A stretch of 64,000 nucleotides of DNA from Ferrimonas aestuarii (GCF_005116665.1 NZ_SWCJ01000007.1:95331-159330), one strand, 5' to 3'. Positions 48,071 through 60,161 are shown, numbered from the stretch's first letter. Notes: generated from the sequence alone by a model not told the origin. Translations and numbers: made by a program.

Positions 48071-48988
48071 CTACCCTGGGGTTGGAATGGCTTCGTTCTC
48101 GGTCTCTTCGCGGAAGGTTTCCATCATCCAGTCTCTGAATGCGGTGATCTTACCCAGATCCGCCTGCCCCTCCTGACACACCAGATAGTAGGCGTTCTTG
48201 CTAGGGAGCACCTCCTCAAACGGGCAGATCAATCGACCCGCTTCGATCTCCGGACGCGCCAGCACAGAGTACCCCAACGCGATGCCACTGCCGTGAATCG
48301 CCGCCTGCAGCACCAAAGAGGAATGGCTGAAGATAGGACCTTGGTTCACATTGGGCAGCTCGATGTTGGCCACCTTTGCCCACGCCTTCCAGTCACGGCG
48401 CGACATGTCATGCAATAGCGTATGCTGAGCTAAATCCGCAGGCGTTTTCAGTGGCTTGGGTCCGGTTAGCATTCTTGGGGAACACACCGGCAACAGACTC
48501 TCTGCCCGCAATTTATTGGCACGCAGCCCCGGCCATTTGCCGCGTCCGTAGTAGATGGCTACGTCCACATCGTCTGACAGCGAGCCTTCATCCATGTCCA
48601 CGGCTTTAATGCGAACGTCGACCTCTGGATGCAGCTCCGAGAACTTAGCCAATCGAGGCACCAACCATTGAATGGCGAAGCTTGGCGACAAGCTCACCGT
48701 CAGAGAGCCAGTGGCACTTCGTGCTAGCAGACGTTCAGTGGCATCACTTAAGTGGGTAAACAAATCCTTAATGTCGAGAAAATAGCTTTGTCCCTCTTCA
48801 GTGAGGAGCAAAGATCGATTACGACGCCTAAAAAGTTTTAATCCTAAAAACTCTTCTAATGCCTTTATCTGATGACTGATCGCGGCTTGAGTCACAAATA
48901 ACTCCTCTGCCGCGCGAGTGAAACTCAGGTTGCGAGCCGCAGCCTCAAAGGCTTTAACCGCATTTAATGGGGGTAGACGCCGAGACAT
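48071..48988 (-). CDS. gcvA: GcvA-type LysR-family regulator
   Basis: A 305-residue LysR regulator starting MSRRLPPLNAVKAFEAAARN, near-identical to the start of E. coli GcvA. The helix-turn-helix is in FTRAAEELFVTQAAISHQI. GcvA controls the glycine cleavage operon with glycine and purines as signals. The gene heads the operon with the hydrolase, ygdD and rlmM, the conserved context for GcvA. Confidence 0.93.
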   Translation of the reverse strand: MSRRLPPLNAVKAFEAAARNLSFTRAAEELFVTQAAISHQIKALEEFLGLKLFRRRNRSLLLTEEGQSYFLDIKDLFTHLSDATERLLARSATGSLTVSLSPSFAIQWLVPRLAKFSELHPEVDVRIKAVDMDEGSLSDDVDVAIYYGRGKWPGLRANKLRAESLLPVCSPRMLTGPKPLKTPADLAQHTLLHDMSRRDWKAWAKVANIELPNVNQGPIFSHSSLVLQAAIHGSGIALGYSVLARPEIEAGRLICPFEEVLPSKNAYYLVCQEGQADLGKITAFRDWMMETFREETENEAIPTPG

Positions 48989-49123
48989 CAGTGCTCCCTT
49001 GGCTGATGAATAAGTTTTTCTAATACCAAATATTATATTAAATCGTTTGTGACCACTACGGGGTTCGGCTATTTTTCACCCCGAATTTGAACAGCTTTTA
49101 CACCTTCTCCAATGAGGCCGACC

Positions 49124-49354
49124 ATGATCACACTTAGCTTTCTTGCTCCAACCCTAGCCGCCGTTGCTCTGCACAACCCACTGGCTCAACCAGAAATGCC
49201 ACAAATTAATCTGACCGAAGTTCAACAGCAGATTGAGATGCAACTGGAAGACCAGATGCTCAACATGCAGCGTCAAGCTCAACAGATGGACGTTTACGAA
49301 CCAATTATTGTTGCAAAAGAGGGTAAGGATACAAAAACAGCGCGAGCCGAATAA
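49124..49354 (+). CDS. Small exported Gln/Met-rich protein, unknown
   Basis: A 76-residue open reading frame from ATG 49124 (an ATG at 49112 is also in frame). A signal-like hydrophobic stretch (ITLSFLAPTLAAVAL) is followed by a Gln- and Met-rich helix (VQQQIEMQLEDQMLNMQRQAQ) likely to form a coiled coil. I recognise no family. A CTCC-type sequence lies before the start, but a clear AGGAG is missing. Support is the exported-like start and composition only. Confidence 0.5.
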   Translation: MITLSFLAPTLAAVALHNPLAQPEMPQINLTEVQQQIEMQLEDQMLNMQRQAQQMDVYEPIIVAKEGKDTKTARAE

Positions 49355-49397
49355 CGACCCACGCTGCAGGAGAAGAGCCTAGACGAATAGGCAAGGG

Positions 49398-50264
<867 letters not shown>

Positions 50265-50314
50265 TTATTTTCGGTGAGACGGGCTCAAGCGCATCGAATT
50301 GCCGATAAACTTGA

Positions 50315-51562
50315 TTAACCCATCGCTAAAATTTGCAGCAGCTGGCCGCAGAACCACGCCATAACCGTACCCACAGCGTAGCCCAATACCGCCAGCAATA
50401 CGCCGACGGGAGCCAAACTTGGGTGGAATGCACTGGCCACTACTGGGGCACTGGCTGCGCCACCCACATTGGCTTGGCTGCCCACCGCCATAAAGAACAG
50501 CGGAGCTTTGATCAGTTTGGCCACCAACAGCATCAAACTGGCGTGCACCAACATCCAGATGCCGCCCAGCAGGAAGTACACCGGCGACTCCAAAATGGCG
50601 CTGATGTCCATGTGCATACCGATGCTGGCCACCAGCACATAGATAAAGGCAGAGCCTATTTTAGAAGCTCCTGCCTCTTCCACTTTGGCCACTCGGGTCA
50701 TCGACAGAATGATACCGATGGCGGTCGCCAGTACAATCAACCAGAAGAACTTCGAGTGCAGGCTGTACTTATCCAGCGCCGGGAAGTTCACCTCAAAATA
50801 GGGCGCTAGGATATCGGCACCAATATGGGCGATGCCGGTAACACCGAAGCCAATCGCCACAATAAACATCAGATCATTCAGATCCGGAATGCGAGCATTA
50901 GTAGCTTGCCAGTGGGCCATCTTCTCTTTCAAAGACTCAATGGCACTGGTATCGGCGCCGTTGGCGGCATCAATCTGCTTGGCACGTCCCGCCATAAACA
51001 GCAGCACCGCCATCCAGATGTTCGCCACAATCACATCTACGGCGATCATCGCCGAGAAGATGGTATCACCCACACCATAGATCTCTTTCATCGCCGTTTG
51101 GTTAGCGCCACCACCAATCCAGCTGCCGGCCACGGTGGTCATGCCACGCCAAACCGCTTCTGGGCCATGGCCACCGATAAGCTCAGGGAAGAAGGTGGAA
51201 GTCACCAGCAACGCGATGGGGGCACCAATTACAATCCCCAATGTGCCGGTAAAGAACATGATCAGCGCTTTCGGGCCCAGGCCGGCAATGGCTTTTAGGT
51301 CCAACTTCAAGGTCAACAGCACCAGCGCCGCCGGTAACAGGAACCGTGACGCCACGTAATACAGGGTATTGTCACTGCCATCGATCACCCCGAAGCTATT
51401 CAGCAACGATGGGATGAAATAGCACAGCAGCAGTGCCGGAACGTACTTGTAGAAACTCTTCCAAAATGGGTGTACGCTTTGGTGGGTGTAAAACACCGCC
51501 CCTAACACCAACATCAACAGCCCCAACACTGACGCTTGGTTGGTAATCAATACTTCTTGCAT
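50315..51562 (-). CDS. DUF819 (YjcL-like) multi-pass membrane protein
   Basis: A 415-residue protein with about 11-12 hydrophobic segments. The conserved segment TVAGSWIGGGANQTAMKEI and the C-terminal GSQANVGGAASAPVVASAF identify the DUF819/YjcL family of uncharacterised permeases related to Na+/solute transporters. It occupies the place where sirB1 lies in the enteric kdsA-sirB1-sirB2-prmC order, so sirB1 appears to be lost or moved. A substrate is not known. Confidence 0.88.
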   Translation of the reverse strand: MQEVLITNQASVLGLLMLVLGAVFYTHQSVHPFWKSFYKYVPALLLCYFIPSLLNSFGVIDGSDNTLYYVASRFLLPAALVLLTLKLDLKAIAGLGPKALIMFFTGTLGIVIGAPIALLVTSTFFPELIGGHGPEAVWRGMTTVAGSWIGGGANQTAMKEIYGVGDTIFSAMIAVDVIVANIWMAVLLFMAGRAKQIDAANGADTSAIESLKEKMAHWQATNARIPDLNDLMFIVAIGFGVTGIAHIGADILAPYFEVNFPALDKYSLHSKFFWLIVLATAIGIILSMTRVAKVEEAGASKIGSAFIYVLVASIGMHMDISAILESPVYFLLGGIWMLVHASLMLLVAKLIKAPLFFMAVGSQANVGGAASAPVVASAFHPSLAPVGVLLAVLGYAVGTVMAWFCGQLLQILAMG

Positions 51563-51678
51563 AACTTCCTCGTTGTTATTGCCACTGCCTGTGGCTTTTT
51601 GTTGTTGTATTTATCGGTCGCATCAAAAATGGCGCCGAAGCGCCATCATATCGAAAATCCATTGCTTTTAGCAGAGGC

Positions 51679-52062
51679 TTAGCCCAACAAGATTGGGGTT
51701 TTGGTCATCGCCACTTTGGCAATCATTCCTAGCCAACCCAGCGCCCCCAACACAGCGAACACCTTGAGCATTTTGCCCTTGGCTTTAAATGCAAATACAC
51801 CCAACAGAATGTAAGCCACAACACTCAACACTTTCTCGGTTAACCATTCGGAAGAACCAGGGAATTGCTGAATCAAAAAACACAAACTGATGCCGGATAG
51901 CAGCAACAGAGTGTCGATAACATGGGGGATTATTTTAACCCACTTACGCTCCATCATCGCGGAACCAGCCATGTGCCAGTAGAAACGTACCAGCAGCAAG
52001 GTCACGCTGCAGGCGATGGTTAACATATGGAAATGTTTCATTCCAGGATACAGTGCGTCCAT
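51679..52062 (-). CDS. sirB2: SirB2-family membrane protein
   Basis: A 127-residue protein with four membrane helices and the SirB2 motif YPGMKHFHMLTIACS near the start. Function unknown; SirB proteins were first linked to virulence regulation in Salmonella. It lies 27 bases after prmC, so it closes the hemA-prfA-prmC transcript. Confidence 0.9.
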   Translation of the reverse strand: MDALYPGMKHFHMLTIACSVTLLLVRFYWHMAGSAMMERKWVKIIPHVIDTLLLLSGISLCFLIQQFPGSSEWLTEKVLSVVAYILLGVFAFKAKGKMLKVFAVLGALGWLGMIAKVAMTKTPILLG

Positions 52063-52089
52063 TAACTCTCCTAAGTCGTCGCTGTGGGA

Positions 52090-52926
52090 TTAGCCCAAGC
52101 GACCAAAACTGAAACGGTCTTTACCGGCTAGGTCTTTTCCTGAGCCGACTTGCTGATAGCCATATTGCTCAAACAGCTGCCGAACTGCGCCGGCTTGCTC
52201 AAACCCATGCTCCAACACCATGGTGCCGCCATCATTCAAGAAATCGCGACCTTTTTCAATGATATGTTCAATATCCGCCAAGCCATTGTTGTCGGCGACC
52301 AGTGCCGACAACGGCTCAAATCGCACGTCACCTTGGCTAAGATGAGGATCGTCCGCCTCAATGTACGGCGGATTGGAAACGATCAAATCAAATTTAAGGC
52401 CTGATAACGCCTCAAACCAACTGCTCTGGCGTATATCGACACGCAGTCCATGGCGATCCCGATTCCGACACGCCAATTCCACCGCCGGTTGCTGCAGGTC
52501 CACCGCATGCATCTGCCAGCGAGGCATCTCACTGGCCAGCGCCAACGCAATGGCACCGGTACCGGTACCCAAATCCACCACTTGAGCGGCCTCAGGCAGC
52601 GGTAAAGCGAGAATGTGCTCAATGAGCGCTTCGGTATCTGGCCTTGGAATCAAGGTGCTGGGATTGACCTCAAGTGTCAGAGACCAAAACTCCCGCTCAC
52701 CAGTAAGGTGGGCAATGGGCTCCCCCTGTAAGCGACGAGTCAACAGCGTTTCAAACCGCGACAGTGTGACCGCATCCAGAGTTTTCTCAGGCCAGGTGTA
52801 AAGATAAGTGCGGGGCTTATCCAGCACGAAACACAGCAACAGCTGAGCATCTAACTGAGGCGTTTCTGAAATGTGAGCGTCCGCCAGCGCCTGAGTAGCG
52901 CTGGCGATAAGGGCATCTATACGCAC
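52090..52926 (-). CDS. prmC: Release factor glutamine methyltransferase (PrmC)
   Basis: A 278-residue SAM enzyme starting at GTG. The catalytic motif NPPY is in SNPPYIEADD and the SAM-binding motif is VVDLGTGTGAIALALA. It methylates the Gln of the GGQ motif of release factors, including PrfA encoded directly upstream (two-base gap). Confidence 0.96.
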   Translation of the reverse strand: MRIDALIASATQALADAHISETPQLDAQLLLCFVLDKPRTYLYTWPEKTLDAVTLSRFETLLTRRLQGEPIAHLTGEREFWSLTLEVNPSTLIPRPDTEALIEHILALPLPEAAQVVDLGTGTGAIALALASEMPRWQMHAVDLQQPAVELACRNRDRHGLRVDIRQSSWFEALSGLKFDLIVSNPPYIEADDPHLSQGDVRFEPLSALVADNNGLADIEHIIEKGRDFLNDGGTMVLEHGFEQAGAVRQLFEQYGYQQVGSGKDLAGKDRFSFGRLG

Positions 52927-52928
52927 CC

Positions 52929-54008
52929 TTACTCCTCGGCCAGCTGCGCCAGCATGTCAGCCTGATATTCGTGCAGGATTGGCTGCGACAACGCATCCAG
53001 ATCCCCTTCCATTACTTCCGCCAGACGATACAGCGTCAGGTTAATGCGATGGTCAGAAACACGGCCTTGAGGGTAGTTGTAGGTGCGGATTCGCTCAGAA
53101 CGGTCACCAGACGCCATCAAGTTACGGCGGGAGCTTTGCTCCTCCTGACGACGCTTCTCATCTTCGGCCGCCTGCAAGCGGGCGCCCAGAATCGACATCG
53201 CTCGGGCACGGTTTTTATGCTGAGAGCGCTCATCCTGACATTCCACCACCACGCCGGTAGGGATGTGGGTAATACGGATCGCCGAATCGGTTTTGTTTAC
53301 GTGCTGACCACCAGCACCGGAGGCGCGGAAGGTGTCCACTTTCAGATCCGCTGGATTGATCTCAACCAGCTCAGCTTCTGGAAGCTCTGGCATCACAATC
53401 ACAGTACAAGCGGAGGTGTGGATACGACCTTGAGATTCAGTGGAGGGGACACGCTGAACGCGGTGACCGCCACTTTCAAATTTCATTACCCCGTAGGCGC
53501 CGTCACCAGACAGCTTAGCGATCACTTTGGAGAAACCGCCATGCTCGCCGTCGGTGGCAGACATCAGCTCAATGCGCCAGCCTTTGGCTTCCGCATAACG
53601 GCTGTACATGCGGAACAGGTCGCCAGCAAAAATCGCCGCTTCATCACCGCCAGCACCAGCACGAATCTCAATAAAGGCGTTGTTGTCGTCTTTCGGATCA
53701 CGAGGCAACAGCAAAATCTGCAGCTCATCTTCCAGTTCGGCTACCACCGCTTTGGCTTCTTTAAGCTCCTCTTCTGCCATCTCCTTCATGTCAGGATCAG
53801 ACAGCATCTCTTCGGCGGTTTCGATATCTTCTAGGGCTTGCTGGTAACGACGAAAGGCGGCAACCACCTCTTCCAGCTGAGAGAACTCTTTTGACAGAGC
53901 GCGGAACCGATCTTGATCGGAAATGACATCCGGCTCGCCCAGTAGCGCTTGAACTTCTTCATTACGCTCGAGCAAGCCTTCAAGTTTTGCATATACGGAA
54001 GGCTTCAT
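52929..54008 (-). CDS. prfA: Peptide chain release factor 1
   Basis: A 359-residue release factor with the GGQ motif in [14 protein letters not shown] that triggers peptide release. The codon-recognition tripeptide is PST in [13 protein letters not shown], a variant of the E. coli PAT; the PxT pattern for UAG/UAA reading is kept. It lies 29 bases after hemA and two bases before prmC. Confidence 0.97.
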   Translation of the reverse strand: MKPSVYAKLEGLLERNEEVQALLGEPDVISDQDRFRALSKEFSQLEEVVAAFRRYQQALEDIETAEEMLSDPDMKEMAEEELKEAKAVVAELEDELQILLLPRDPKDDNNAFIEIRAGAGGDEAAIFAGDLFRMYSRYAEAKGWRIELMSATDGEHGGFSKVIAKLSGDGAYGVMKFESGGHRVQRVPSTESQGRIHTSACTVIVMPELPEAELVEINPADLKVDTFRASGAGGQHVNKTDSAIRITHIPTGVVVECQDERSQHKNRARAMSILGARLQAAEDEKRRQEEQSSRRNLMASGDRSERIRTYNYPQGRVSDHRINLTLYRLAEVMEGDLDALSQPILHEYQADMLAQLAEE

Positions 54009-54037
54009 GATTTCATCTTTGACAAATAACGCTGGCG

Positions 54038-55288
54038 CTAATTGTCGTTGATGCCGAGGGCCTTACGCAAGAGGTCTAGTGAATTCAGATCGCCACTTCG
54101 TGCGGCCTGCCCCAAAGCTTGGGTTGGAGAATGGATCAAACGGTTGGTCAATTTGTTGGCCAACTCTCTCACCACCTGCTCAGCGTTACCGCCGGATTGC
54201 AGCTTGGTCAGTGCCTTTTCCAACATGTCGTCTTTGATGGCACTGCTCTGATCGCGATAGTGTTTCAACGTATCAATGGAATCCAGGCTTCGCAGCCAGT
54301 CCATGAACTCGCTCGCTTCTTCTGAGGCGATCTGCTCCGCCTCTTCCGCCGCTTCTAAGCGATTCTTCATGTTCTTCTGAACGATGCCCTGAAGATCATC
54401 TACGGTATACAGATAGGCGTTTTCCAGCTCACCCACCTCAGATTCAATATCTCGAGGTACGGCGATGTCTACCAGCAGCATCGGCTGTTGACGGCGGCTC
54501 TTCAGCGCATTCTCCACCATCCCTTTACCAATGATCGGCAGCGGTGATGCGGTAGAGGAGATCACGATGTCCGCCTCAGGCAGACATTCCGGAATCTGTT
54601 GCAGAGTCACGACTCGGGCACCAAATTCTTCCGCCATGCCTTCTGCACGACTGACGGTGCGGTTAGCCACGGTCATCTTAGTCACGCCAGCTTCTTTCAG
54701 GTGTCGGGCCACCAGTTCGATGGTTTCACCCGCGCCCACCAGCAGTACGTTGGCGCCTTGCACATCATCGAAGATGTGTTTCGCCAAGTTTACCGCTGCA
54801 AAGGCAACAGAAACCGCTGAGGCACCAATATTGGTCTCAGTACGGATCTTCTTCGCCACCTTGAAGGTATGCTGGAACATGCGATCAACGGTATGGGACA
54901 CGGTGCCGTGCTGTTGAGCGCTGCTAAAAGCTTGTTTGATTTGACCCAAAATCTGCGGCTCACCCAGAACCAGAGAATCCAGCCCCGCGGAAACCCGCAA
55001 CAGGTGTTTTACGGCAGATTGGTTTTCGTGCAGGTACAGGCTGGCCCGCACCTCATCTTCTGGCAAGCTATGGTATTCAACCAACCAGCGGATCAACGCT
55101 TCACTCTCCGCCTGATTCACGTACAGTTCAGTACGGTTACAGGTAGACAAAATGACAGCTTCACCGGTGGCGGTGATCTTGGATACGCTTTTTAAAGCAT
55201 CAGCTAGGATATCTGGTCCAAATGCCAACTTTTCACGCAAAGATACACTTGCGGTCTTGTGGTTGATTCCAATTGCTACTAACGTCAT
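54038..55288 (-). CDS. hemA: Glutamyl-tRNA reductase (HemA)
   Basis: A 416-residue enzyme of the C5 haem pathway. The catalytic cysteine is in [10 protein letters not shown], the NADPH site follows [14 protein letters not shown], and a C-terminal dimerisation helix is present. It reduces Glu-tRNA to glutamate-1-semialdehyde, the substrate of HemL at 44.3-45.5 kb. It is divergent from lolB and leads the prfA-prmC transcript, as in E. coli. Confidence 0.97.
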   Translation of the reverse strand: MTLVAIGINHKTASVSLREKLAFGPDILADALKSVSKITATGEAVILSTCNRTELYVNQAESEALIRWLVEYHSLPEDEVRASLYLHENQSAVKHLLRVSAGLDSLVLGEPQILGQIKQAFSSAQQHGTVSHTVDRMFQHTFKVAKKIRTETNIGASAVSVAFAAVNLAKHIFDDVQGANVLLVGAGETIELVARHLKEAGVTKMTVANRTVSRAEGMAEEFGARVVTLQQIPECLPEADIVISSTASPLPIIGKGMVENALKSRRQQPMLLVDIAVPRDIESEVGELENAYLYTVDDLQGIVQKNMKNRLEAAEEAEQIASEEASEFMDWLRSLDSIDTLKHYRDQSSAIKDDMLEKALTKLQSGGNAEQVVRELANKLTNRLIHSPTQALGQAARSGDLNSLDLLRKALGINDN

Positions 55289-55433
55289 GGCTCTCCAGCT
55301 TCACCCCGAAAATTGAACTTGGGTCGAGACTTGGGCAATTCTATGCGCAAACAGCCAACCTTGAAAACAGCAATGCTGTTCTTTGCTAGATCGATGTTGT
55401 TGATTGTGGTGCAGTGCACAAAATAGGTAATTT

Positions 55434-56024
55434 ATGTTTCAAGCTTTCGTTAAGTGCACCACCTTGGTGCTGCTCGCCCTATGGCTAACCGGCTGTGCCA
55501 GTGCCCCTGACGCCAACCAAAACTCCAACTCTGCCGCCGATTTAACTCGCTGGCAGATAAAAGGAAAACTGGCCATCATCACCCCTGACGAGCGGTTGTC
55601 ACTAACCATGCAGTGGCAACACCTTGAGCAGCAAGATAAAATTCGCTTGTCCGACCCATTCGGACGAACCGTACTTCTACTGGAATCCCAGCCTGAATAC
55701 GCCTCAGTCCTATTGGATGGCCAACATCATACAGGGAACAGCGCCAATGCGCTCATCCAACGTCTTACCGGCTGGCAATTCCCACTCACCGAGCTCACCA
55801 GTTGGATTTTAGGCCAACCCTCAGGTGAACACGCCGTCCAATACGATGCCAATGGCTGGCCCGCGTTCGCCCAAGTCGAAGTGGACCCTCTGGCTCCGGC
55901 TTGGACTCTGACCTACCAAGGGTGGCAACAGTTCAATGGCTACCGAATTCCAAAGGCGATTAACTTGCGCCAGCTCGATAAGACCTTAAAATTAAAGCTT
56001 TATGAGTGGCAACCGGAGCCTTAA
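55434..56024 (+). CDS. lolB: Outer-membrane lipoprotein receptor LolB
   Basis: A 196-residue lipoprotein with the lipobox LTGC at residues about 19-22 and the LolB segments [19 protein letters not shown] and DPFGRTVL. It takes lipoproteins from LolA and places them in the outer membrane. It starts the lolB-ispE-prs block, divergent from hemA, as in the enterics. Confidence 0.95.
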   Translation: MFQAFVKCTTLVLLALWLTGCASAPDANQNSNSAADLTRWQIKGKLAIITPDERLSLTMQWQHLEQQDKIRLSDPFGRTVLLLESQPEYASVLLDGQHHTGNSANALIQRLTGWQFPLTELTSWILGQPSGEHAVQYDANGWPAFAQVEVDPLAPAWTLTYQGWQQFNGYRIPKAINLRQLDKTLKLKLYEWQPEP

Positions 56025-56028
56025 GGGA

Positions 56029-56877
56029 ATGCCTGAATTTAGCCGTAACTGGCCTGCCCCCGCCAAATTGAATCTTTTCCTGCACATCAATGGTCGTCGT
56101 GAAGATGGCTTCCATGAGCTGCAATCACTATTTCAATTTGTTGATCATGGCGATCTGTTGCACTTTGCCATCACCGACGATGGCCACATCTCTCTGACGC
56201 CTGAAGTGGAAGGGGTCAATCACGACGATAACCTCATTGTTCGCGCCGCCAAATTGCTTCAGCAACACTCAGGAACGCACCAAGGCGCTCTCATTGAGCT
56301 GAAAAAACAGCTGCCGATGGGCGGAGGCCTAGGCGGTGGTTCTTCCGATGCCGCAACCACATTGGTCGCTCTGAATCAACTTTGGCAACTGAACCTAAGC
56401 GTCGACACGCTCGCAGAACTGGGACTGAGCCTAGGTGCCGATGTGCCGGTGTTTGTTCGCGGCTTGGCTTCCGTGGCCGATGGGGTGGGCGAGAAGCTGC
56501 GCCCTGTTGAAGTGGAAGAGCCTTGGTATTTGGTGGTCGCCCCAGGGATTGAAGTCTCCACGGCGGAAATCTTTGGCGCGCCAGACCTGATTCGAGATTC
56601 AGCCAAGCTGGCACAACCGGAATTTCACCAAACTCAATGGCGAAATGACTGCGTTGGCGCGGTTATCAAGCGTTATGGTCAAGTTGCAAACGCGTTGGCG
56701 TGGTTGATAGAATATGCGCCGTCTCAAATGACTGGCACTGGAAGTTGCATCTTTGGCACCTTTACAAATCAAGAAGATGCCCAATATGCGCTTGCAGAAT
56801 TGCCAAGCGAGTGGCAAGGATTTGTTGCTCGAGGCCGTAACCGTTCGCCCCTGCTCGACCGAACGCTGCAGCCCTAA
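56029..56877 (+). CDS. ispE: 4-diphosphocytidyl-2-C-methyl-D-erythritol kinase
   Basis: A GHMP kinase of about 282 residues, from ATG 56029, which avoids overlapping lolB; ATG 56002 would add nine residues and a 23-base overlap. The ATP motif is [17 protein letters not shown] and [19 protein letters not shown] is at the start. It phosphorylates CDP-ME in the MEP isoprenoid pathway. Confidence 0.95.
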   Translation: MPEFSRNWPAPAKLNLFLHINGRREDGFHELQSLFQFVDHGDLLHFAITDDGHISLTPEVEGVNHDDNLIVRAAKLLQQHSGTHQGALIELKKQLPMGGGLGGGSSDAATTLVALNQLWQLNLSVDTLAELGLSLGADVPVFVRGLASVADGVGEKLRPVEVEEPWYLVVAPGIEVSTAEIFGAPDLIRDSAKLAQPEFHQTQWRNDCVGAVIKRYGQVANALAWLIEYAPSQMTGTGSCIFGTFTNQEDAQYALAELPSEWQGFVARGRNRSPLLDRTLQP

Positions 56878-56939
56878 CTGGAGCTACGCTTTGCGCCTCC
56901 CTACCCTATTAAAAATAAGCCTAGCCTGAGGTTAATACT

Positions 56940-57887
56940 GTGCCTGACATCAAGCTTTTTGCCGGAAACGCTACCCCCGAACTGGCAAACCGTATCGCCA
57001 ATCGCCTCTACTGTTCTTTGGGTGATGCTGAAGTAGGTCGCTTCTCTGATGGAGAGATTTGCGTTCAGATCAACGAGAACGTTCGTGGCGCGGATGTCTT
57101 CATTATCCAATCTACCTGCGCTCCAACTAACGACAACCTGATGGAATTGGTTGTGATGGTCGACGCTCTACGTCGTGCCTCCGCTGGCCGTATCACCGCG
57201 GTAATCCCATACTTCGGTTACGCTCGCCAAGACCGCCGCGTTCGCTCTGCTCGTGTGCCAATCACCGCCAAAGTGGTTGCCGACTTCCTATCCAGCGTTG
57301 GCGTAGACCGCGTTCTAACCTGCGACCTGCACGCCGAGCAGATTCAAGGTTTCTTCGACGTACCAGTGGATAACGTATTTGGTAGCCCTGTGCTACTGGA
57401 AGACATGCGTGCAAAGGCACTGGACAACCCAGTTGTGGTTTCTCCTGACATCGGTGGCGTTGTACGTGCTCGCGCCGTGGCCAAACTGCTTGATGATTCC
57501 GATTTGGCCATCATCGACAAGCGCCGTCCACGCGCCAACGTATCTCAAGTGATGCACATCATAGGTGATGTGAAAGATCGCGACTGCGTTATCGTTGACG
57601 ACATGATCGACACCGGCGGCACCCTGTGTAAGGCCGCTGAAGCGCTGAAAGCACACGGTGCTCGCCGCGTATTCGCCTACGCCACTCACCCAGTATTCTC
57701 CGGCAACGCGCCTCAAAATATCACCGAGTCGGTGATCGACGAAGTGATCGTAACCGATACTGTGCCTCTGAGTGACGAGATGAAAGCCACTGGCAAAGTA
57801 TCTCAGTTGACCATGTCTTCCGTGATGGCGGAAGCGATTCGTCGCGTGAGCAACGAAGAGTCTATCTCGGCAATGTTTGAGCACTAA
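56940..57887 (+). CDS. prs: Ribose-phosphate pyrophosphokinase
   Basis: A 315-residue PRPP synthase starting at GTG, identical in length to E. coli Prs and very similar. Motifs ATP-binding GRFSDGEI, the histidine segment [12 protein letters not shown] and the ribose-5-phosphate loop [11 protein letters not shown] are present. It makes PRPP for nucleotides, histidine and tryptophan. A terminator follows. Confidence 0.98.
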   Translation: MPDIKLFAGNATPELANRIANRLYCSLGDAEVGRFSDGEICVQINENVRGADVFIIQSTCAPTNDNLMELVVMVDALRRASAGRITAVIPYFGYARQDRRVRSARVPITAKVVADFLSSVGVDRVLTCDLHAEQIQGFFDVPVDNVFGSPVLLEDMRAKALDNPVVVSPDIGGVVRARAVAKLLDDSDLAIIDKRRPRANVSQVMHIIGDVKDRDCVIVDDMIDTGGTLCKAAEALKAHGARRVFAYATHPVFSGNAPQNITESVIDEVIVTDTVPLSDEMKATGKVSQLTMSSVMAEAIRRVSNEESISAMFEH

Positions 57888-57903
57888 GCACAACACCTAA
57901 TTC

Positions 57904-57930
57904 AAAAGGGCGCTATTCAGCGCCCTTTTT
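57904..57930 (+). terminator. Terminator of prs
   Basis: AAAAGGGCGCT pairs with AGCGCCCTTTTT around ATTC, 16 bases after the prs stop. Confidence 0.9.
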
Positions 57931-58025
57931 CATTTCTAGCTTAGTTTCCTCATGCTTTAGCGAATGGCATTCAGTTACCAAGCTGAAACTTTCGCTTCAT
58001 TTTTGTGCAACCCAAAACCCCTCAA

Positions 58026-58041
58026 CGTGATCCAGATCACT
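58026..58041 (+). promoter_or_regulatory. CRP-type site upstream of the nucleotidase gene
   Basis: GTGATCCAGATCAC fits the CRP palindrome (GTGA-N6-TCAC) with an ideal centre. It lies about 80-95 bases before the start codon, a position suited to activation. Confidence 0.6.
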
Positions 58042-58119
58042 CAGCGAATTTTCAGATAATGATACGGTTCGACCGCCTAACTGGCAGATTCTTAAAAAAT
58101 ATTAAAAGAGCTATCCAGT

Positions 58120-60135
58120 ATGATGAAATTACAAAAATCGATGATCGCTATCTCCCTGATGGCGGCGCTATCCGCATGTTCTGACAGCGATACACCGCCA
58201 CCGGCTCAGGTAGAGAATTTTGAGCTGACCATCGCGCACGTCAATGACACTCACTCCACCTTCGATCCAGTTCGTTCTAGCTTTTTAGCCGGTGAAGACA
58301 ACCTGGTTTACAACGAATTCGGTGGCTACCCTCGCTTGCTAGAAGCGGCAAACAAAGTGAAGAGCGCAGCAGCGGCAAACAACGATTCCGTTCTGTTTCT
58401 GCACGGCGGTGACGCTTGGCAAGGCAGCGCTTACTTTAAGCTAAACGATGGTCGCGCTAACGCGGATCTTCTGTCACAAATGGGCATCGATGCCATGGCT
58501 CTGGGCAACCACGAGTTCGATTTGACTACCACCGAGTTGGCAGACTTCATCGATACCGTGACCTTCCCAGTATTGGCCAACAACATCGATGCCAGCGCCG
58601 ACGCGGCACTGGGTCAAGTATCTAACCTTAAGCCATATCAGCTGTTCGCATTTAACGGCAACATGAAGCGTGAAATCAGCAGTGCCAGCGGCGCCGTTGA
58701 AGGCGAAAAGGTTGTTGCCGTTATCGGTGTGGTTCTTGAAGACCTGCAAGACATCTCCACCGGCACTGGCGATGTGACTTTCTCTTCCGAGATCACTGCC
58801 ACTCAAGCGACCGTTGATGCTCTGAAAGCTGACGGCGTTAACCAAATTATCGTTCTGTCCCACATCGGTTTGCAGCGTGACCAAGCTCTGGCAGCTGGTG
58901 TAAACGGCATCGACGTTATCGTTGGTGGCCACAGCCACACCTTGCTTGGCGATTTCACCGATCTAGGCAAAGGCAACCCTGGCGCATACGCTGAGCTAGT
59001 CACCAATGCAGATGGCAAAGGCAAAACCTGTATCGTCCAAGCTGGTGAACTGGCCCAAGCCATCGGTAAAGTAAACGTTGAGTTCAACCCTGAAGGTGAA
59101 CTGGTGCAATGTGCCGGTAATAACACGCTACTGTCCAACGACACCTTCTTTACCGACGCACTTCGCGGCAGTGATTCACTGGTGATCGGCAACGACCATC
59201 AACATGTGATCGACTTCATCGACGCTCACAAACAGATCACCGTTGAAGAAGAGAATGCGGATCTACGTGCTCACATCGATGCCTTCTACAAGCCTGCGGT
59301 TGATGCGGCTTACGGCGAAGTCATTGCTGCGGTTCCAGCTGAAATCAACCACGAACGCCGTCCTGGCGATGCCAACACCGATGCTCACGGCTCTGACGTA
59401 GCACCTCTAGTGGGTGAAGCAGAAGTGTTCTGGGCCAACCAAGATGCCGTTAAAGCCGTAACCGGTCTAACCGCACAAATCGGTCTAGTAGGTGCAGGTG
59501 GCGTTCGTACCAACATTGGTGCCGGTGACTTCCGCGAAGGTAACTCCAGCCTAGAACTGCTGCCGTTCTCCAACCAGCTGTCTGTTCTGAGCCTGTCTGG
59601 CGCAGAGATTAAGACCCTGCTGGAAACCACCATTACCCCAACTCTGGACAAAGCGGCACACGCCGGTAAATTCCCATACGTTGGTGGCATGCGCTACACC
59701 TTCACCGAATCCGTGAAGGGCGTATCTGGCTCTATCACTCAGCTGCAGGTAAACACCGGAACCGAAGCAGCTCCAGTATGGGCTGACATCGTAGATGGCC
59801 AAGACTACGTTGTGGTTATCAACGGTTACAACGTTAACGGCCGTGATGGCTGGACTGCCATGGGCGATGCACAAGTTGGCTCAACCGACCGTGTAGATGT
59901 GGTAATCGAAAACGGCGAATACGTAGGTTACCCAGTGGATAGCCTAACCAAAAACGTGGCTGACGATGGTGCTATCTCCTTCACCGTAAACTACAAAGAT
60001 GGCAATGCTCCAGACTGTAAAGCCGATGGCGTTCGTTGCAACACCGATGCACAGTCTTTCATCGACTACTCTGATGCAAAAGGCATTTTGGCTCCTCTGC
60101 CATTTGAAACCGTTACCATCAAGTACATGGACTAA
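58120..60135 (+). CDS. 5'-nucleotidase/UDP-sugar hydrolase-type lipoprotein
   Basis: A 671-residue lipoprotein with the lipobox LSAC (residues about 17-20). The metallophosphatase motifs are visible in order: VNDTHSTF, GGDAWQGSAYF, GNHEFD and GGHSHT, and a C-terminal 5'-nucleotidase domain starts near residue 420 (VGEAEVFW). It resembles UshA and NadN. It should release phosphate and nucleosides from external nucleotides, supplying both carbon and phosphate. A CRP site and a terminator bracket it. An ATG at 58123 is an equal start. Confidence 0.9.
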   Translation: MMKLQKSMIAISLMAALSACSDSDTPPPAQVENFELTIAHVNDTHSTFDPVRSSFLAGEDNLVYNEFGGYPRLLEAANKVKSAAAANNDSVLFLHGGDAWQGSAYFKLNDGRANADLLSQMGIDAMALGNHEFDLTTTELADFIDTVTFPVLANNIDASADAALGQVSNLKPYQLFAFNGNMKREISSASGAVEGEKVVAVIGVVLEDLQDISTGTGDVTFSSEITATQATVDALKADGVNQIIVLSHIGLQRDQALAAGVNGIDVIVGGHSHTLLGDFTDLGKGNPGAYAELVTNADGKGKTCIVQAGELAQAIGKVNVEFNPEGELVQCAGNNTLLSNDTFFTDALRGSDSLVIGNDHQHVIDFIDAHKQITVEEENADLRAHIDAFYKPAVDAAYGEVIAAVPAEINHERRPGDANTDAHGSDVAPLVGEAEVFWANQDAVKAVTGLTAQIGLVGAGGVRTNIGAGDFREGNSSLELLPFSNQLSVLSLSGAEIKTLLETTITPTLDKAAHAGKFPYVGGMRYTFTESVKGVSGSITQLQVNTGTEAAPVWADIVDGQDYVVVINGYNVNGRDGWTAMGDAQVGSTDRVDVVIENGEYVGYPVDSLTKNVADDGAISFTVNYKDGNAPDCKADGVRCNTDAQSFIDYSDAKGILAPLPFETVTIKYMD

Positions 60136-60161
60136 TCACAGCTGATTAACACCATGAATAG

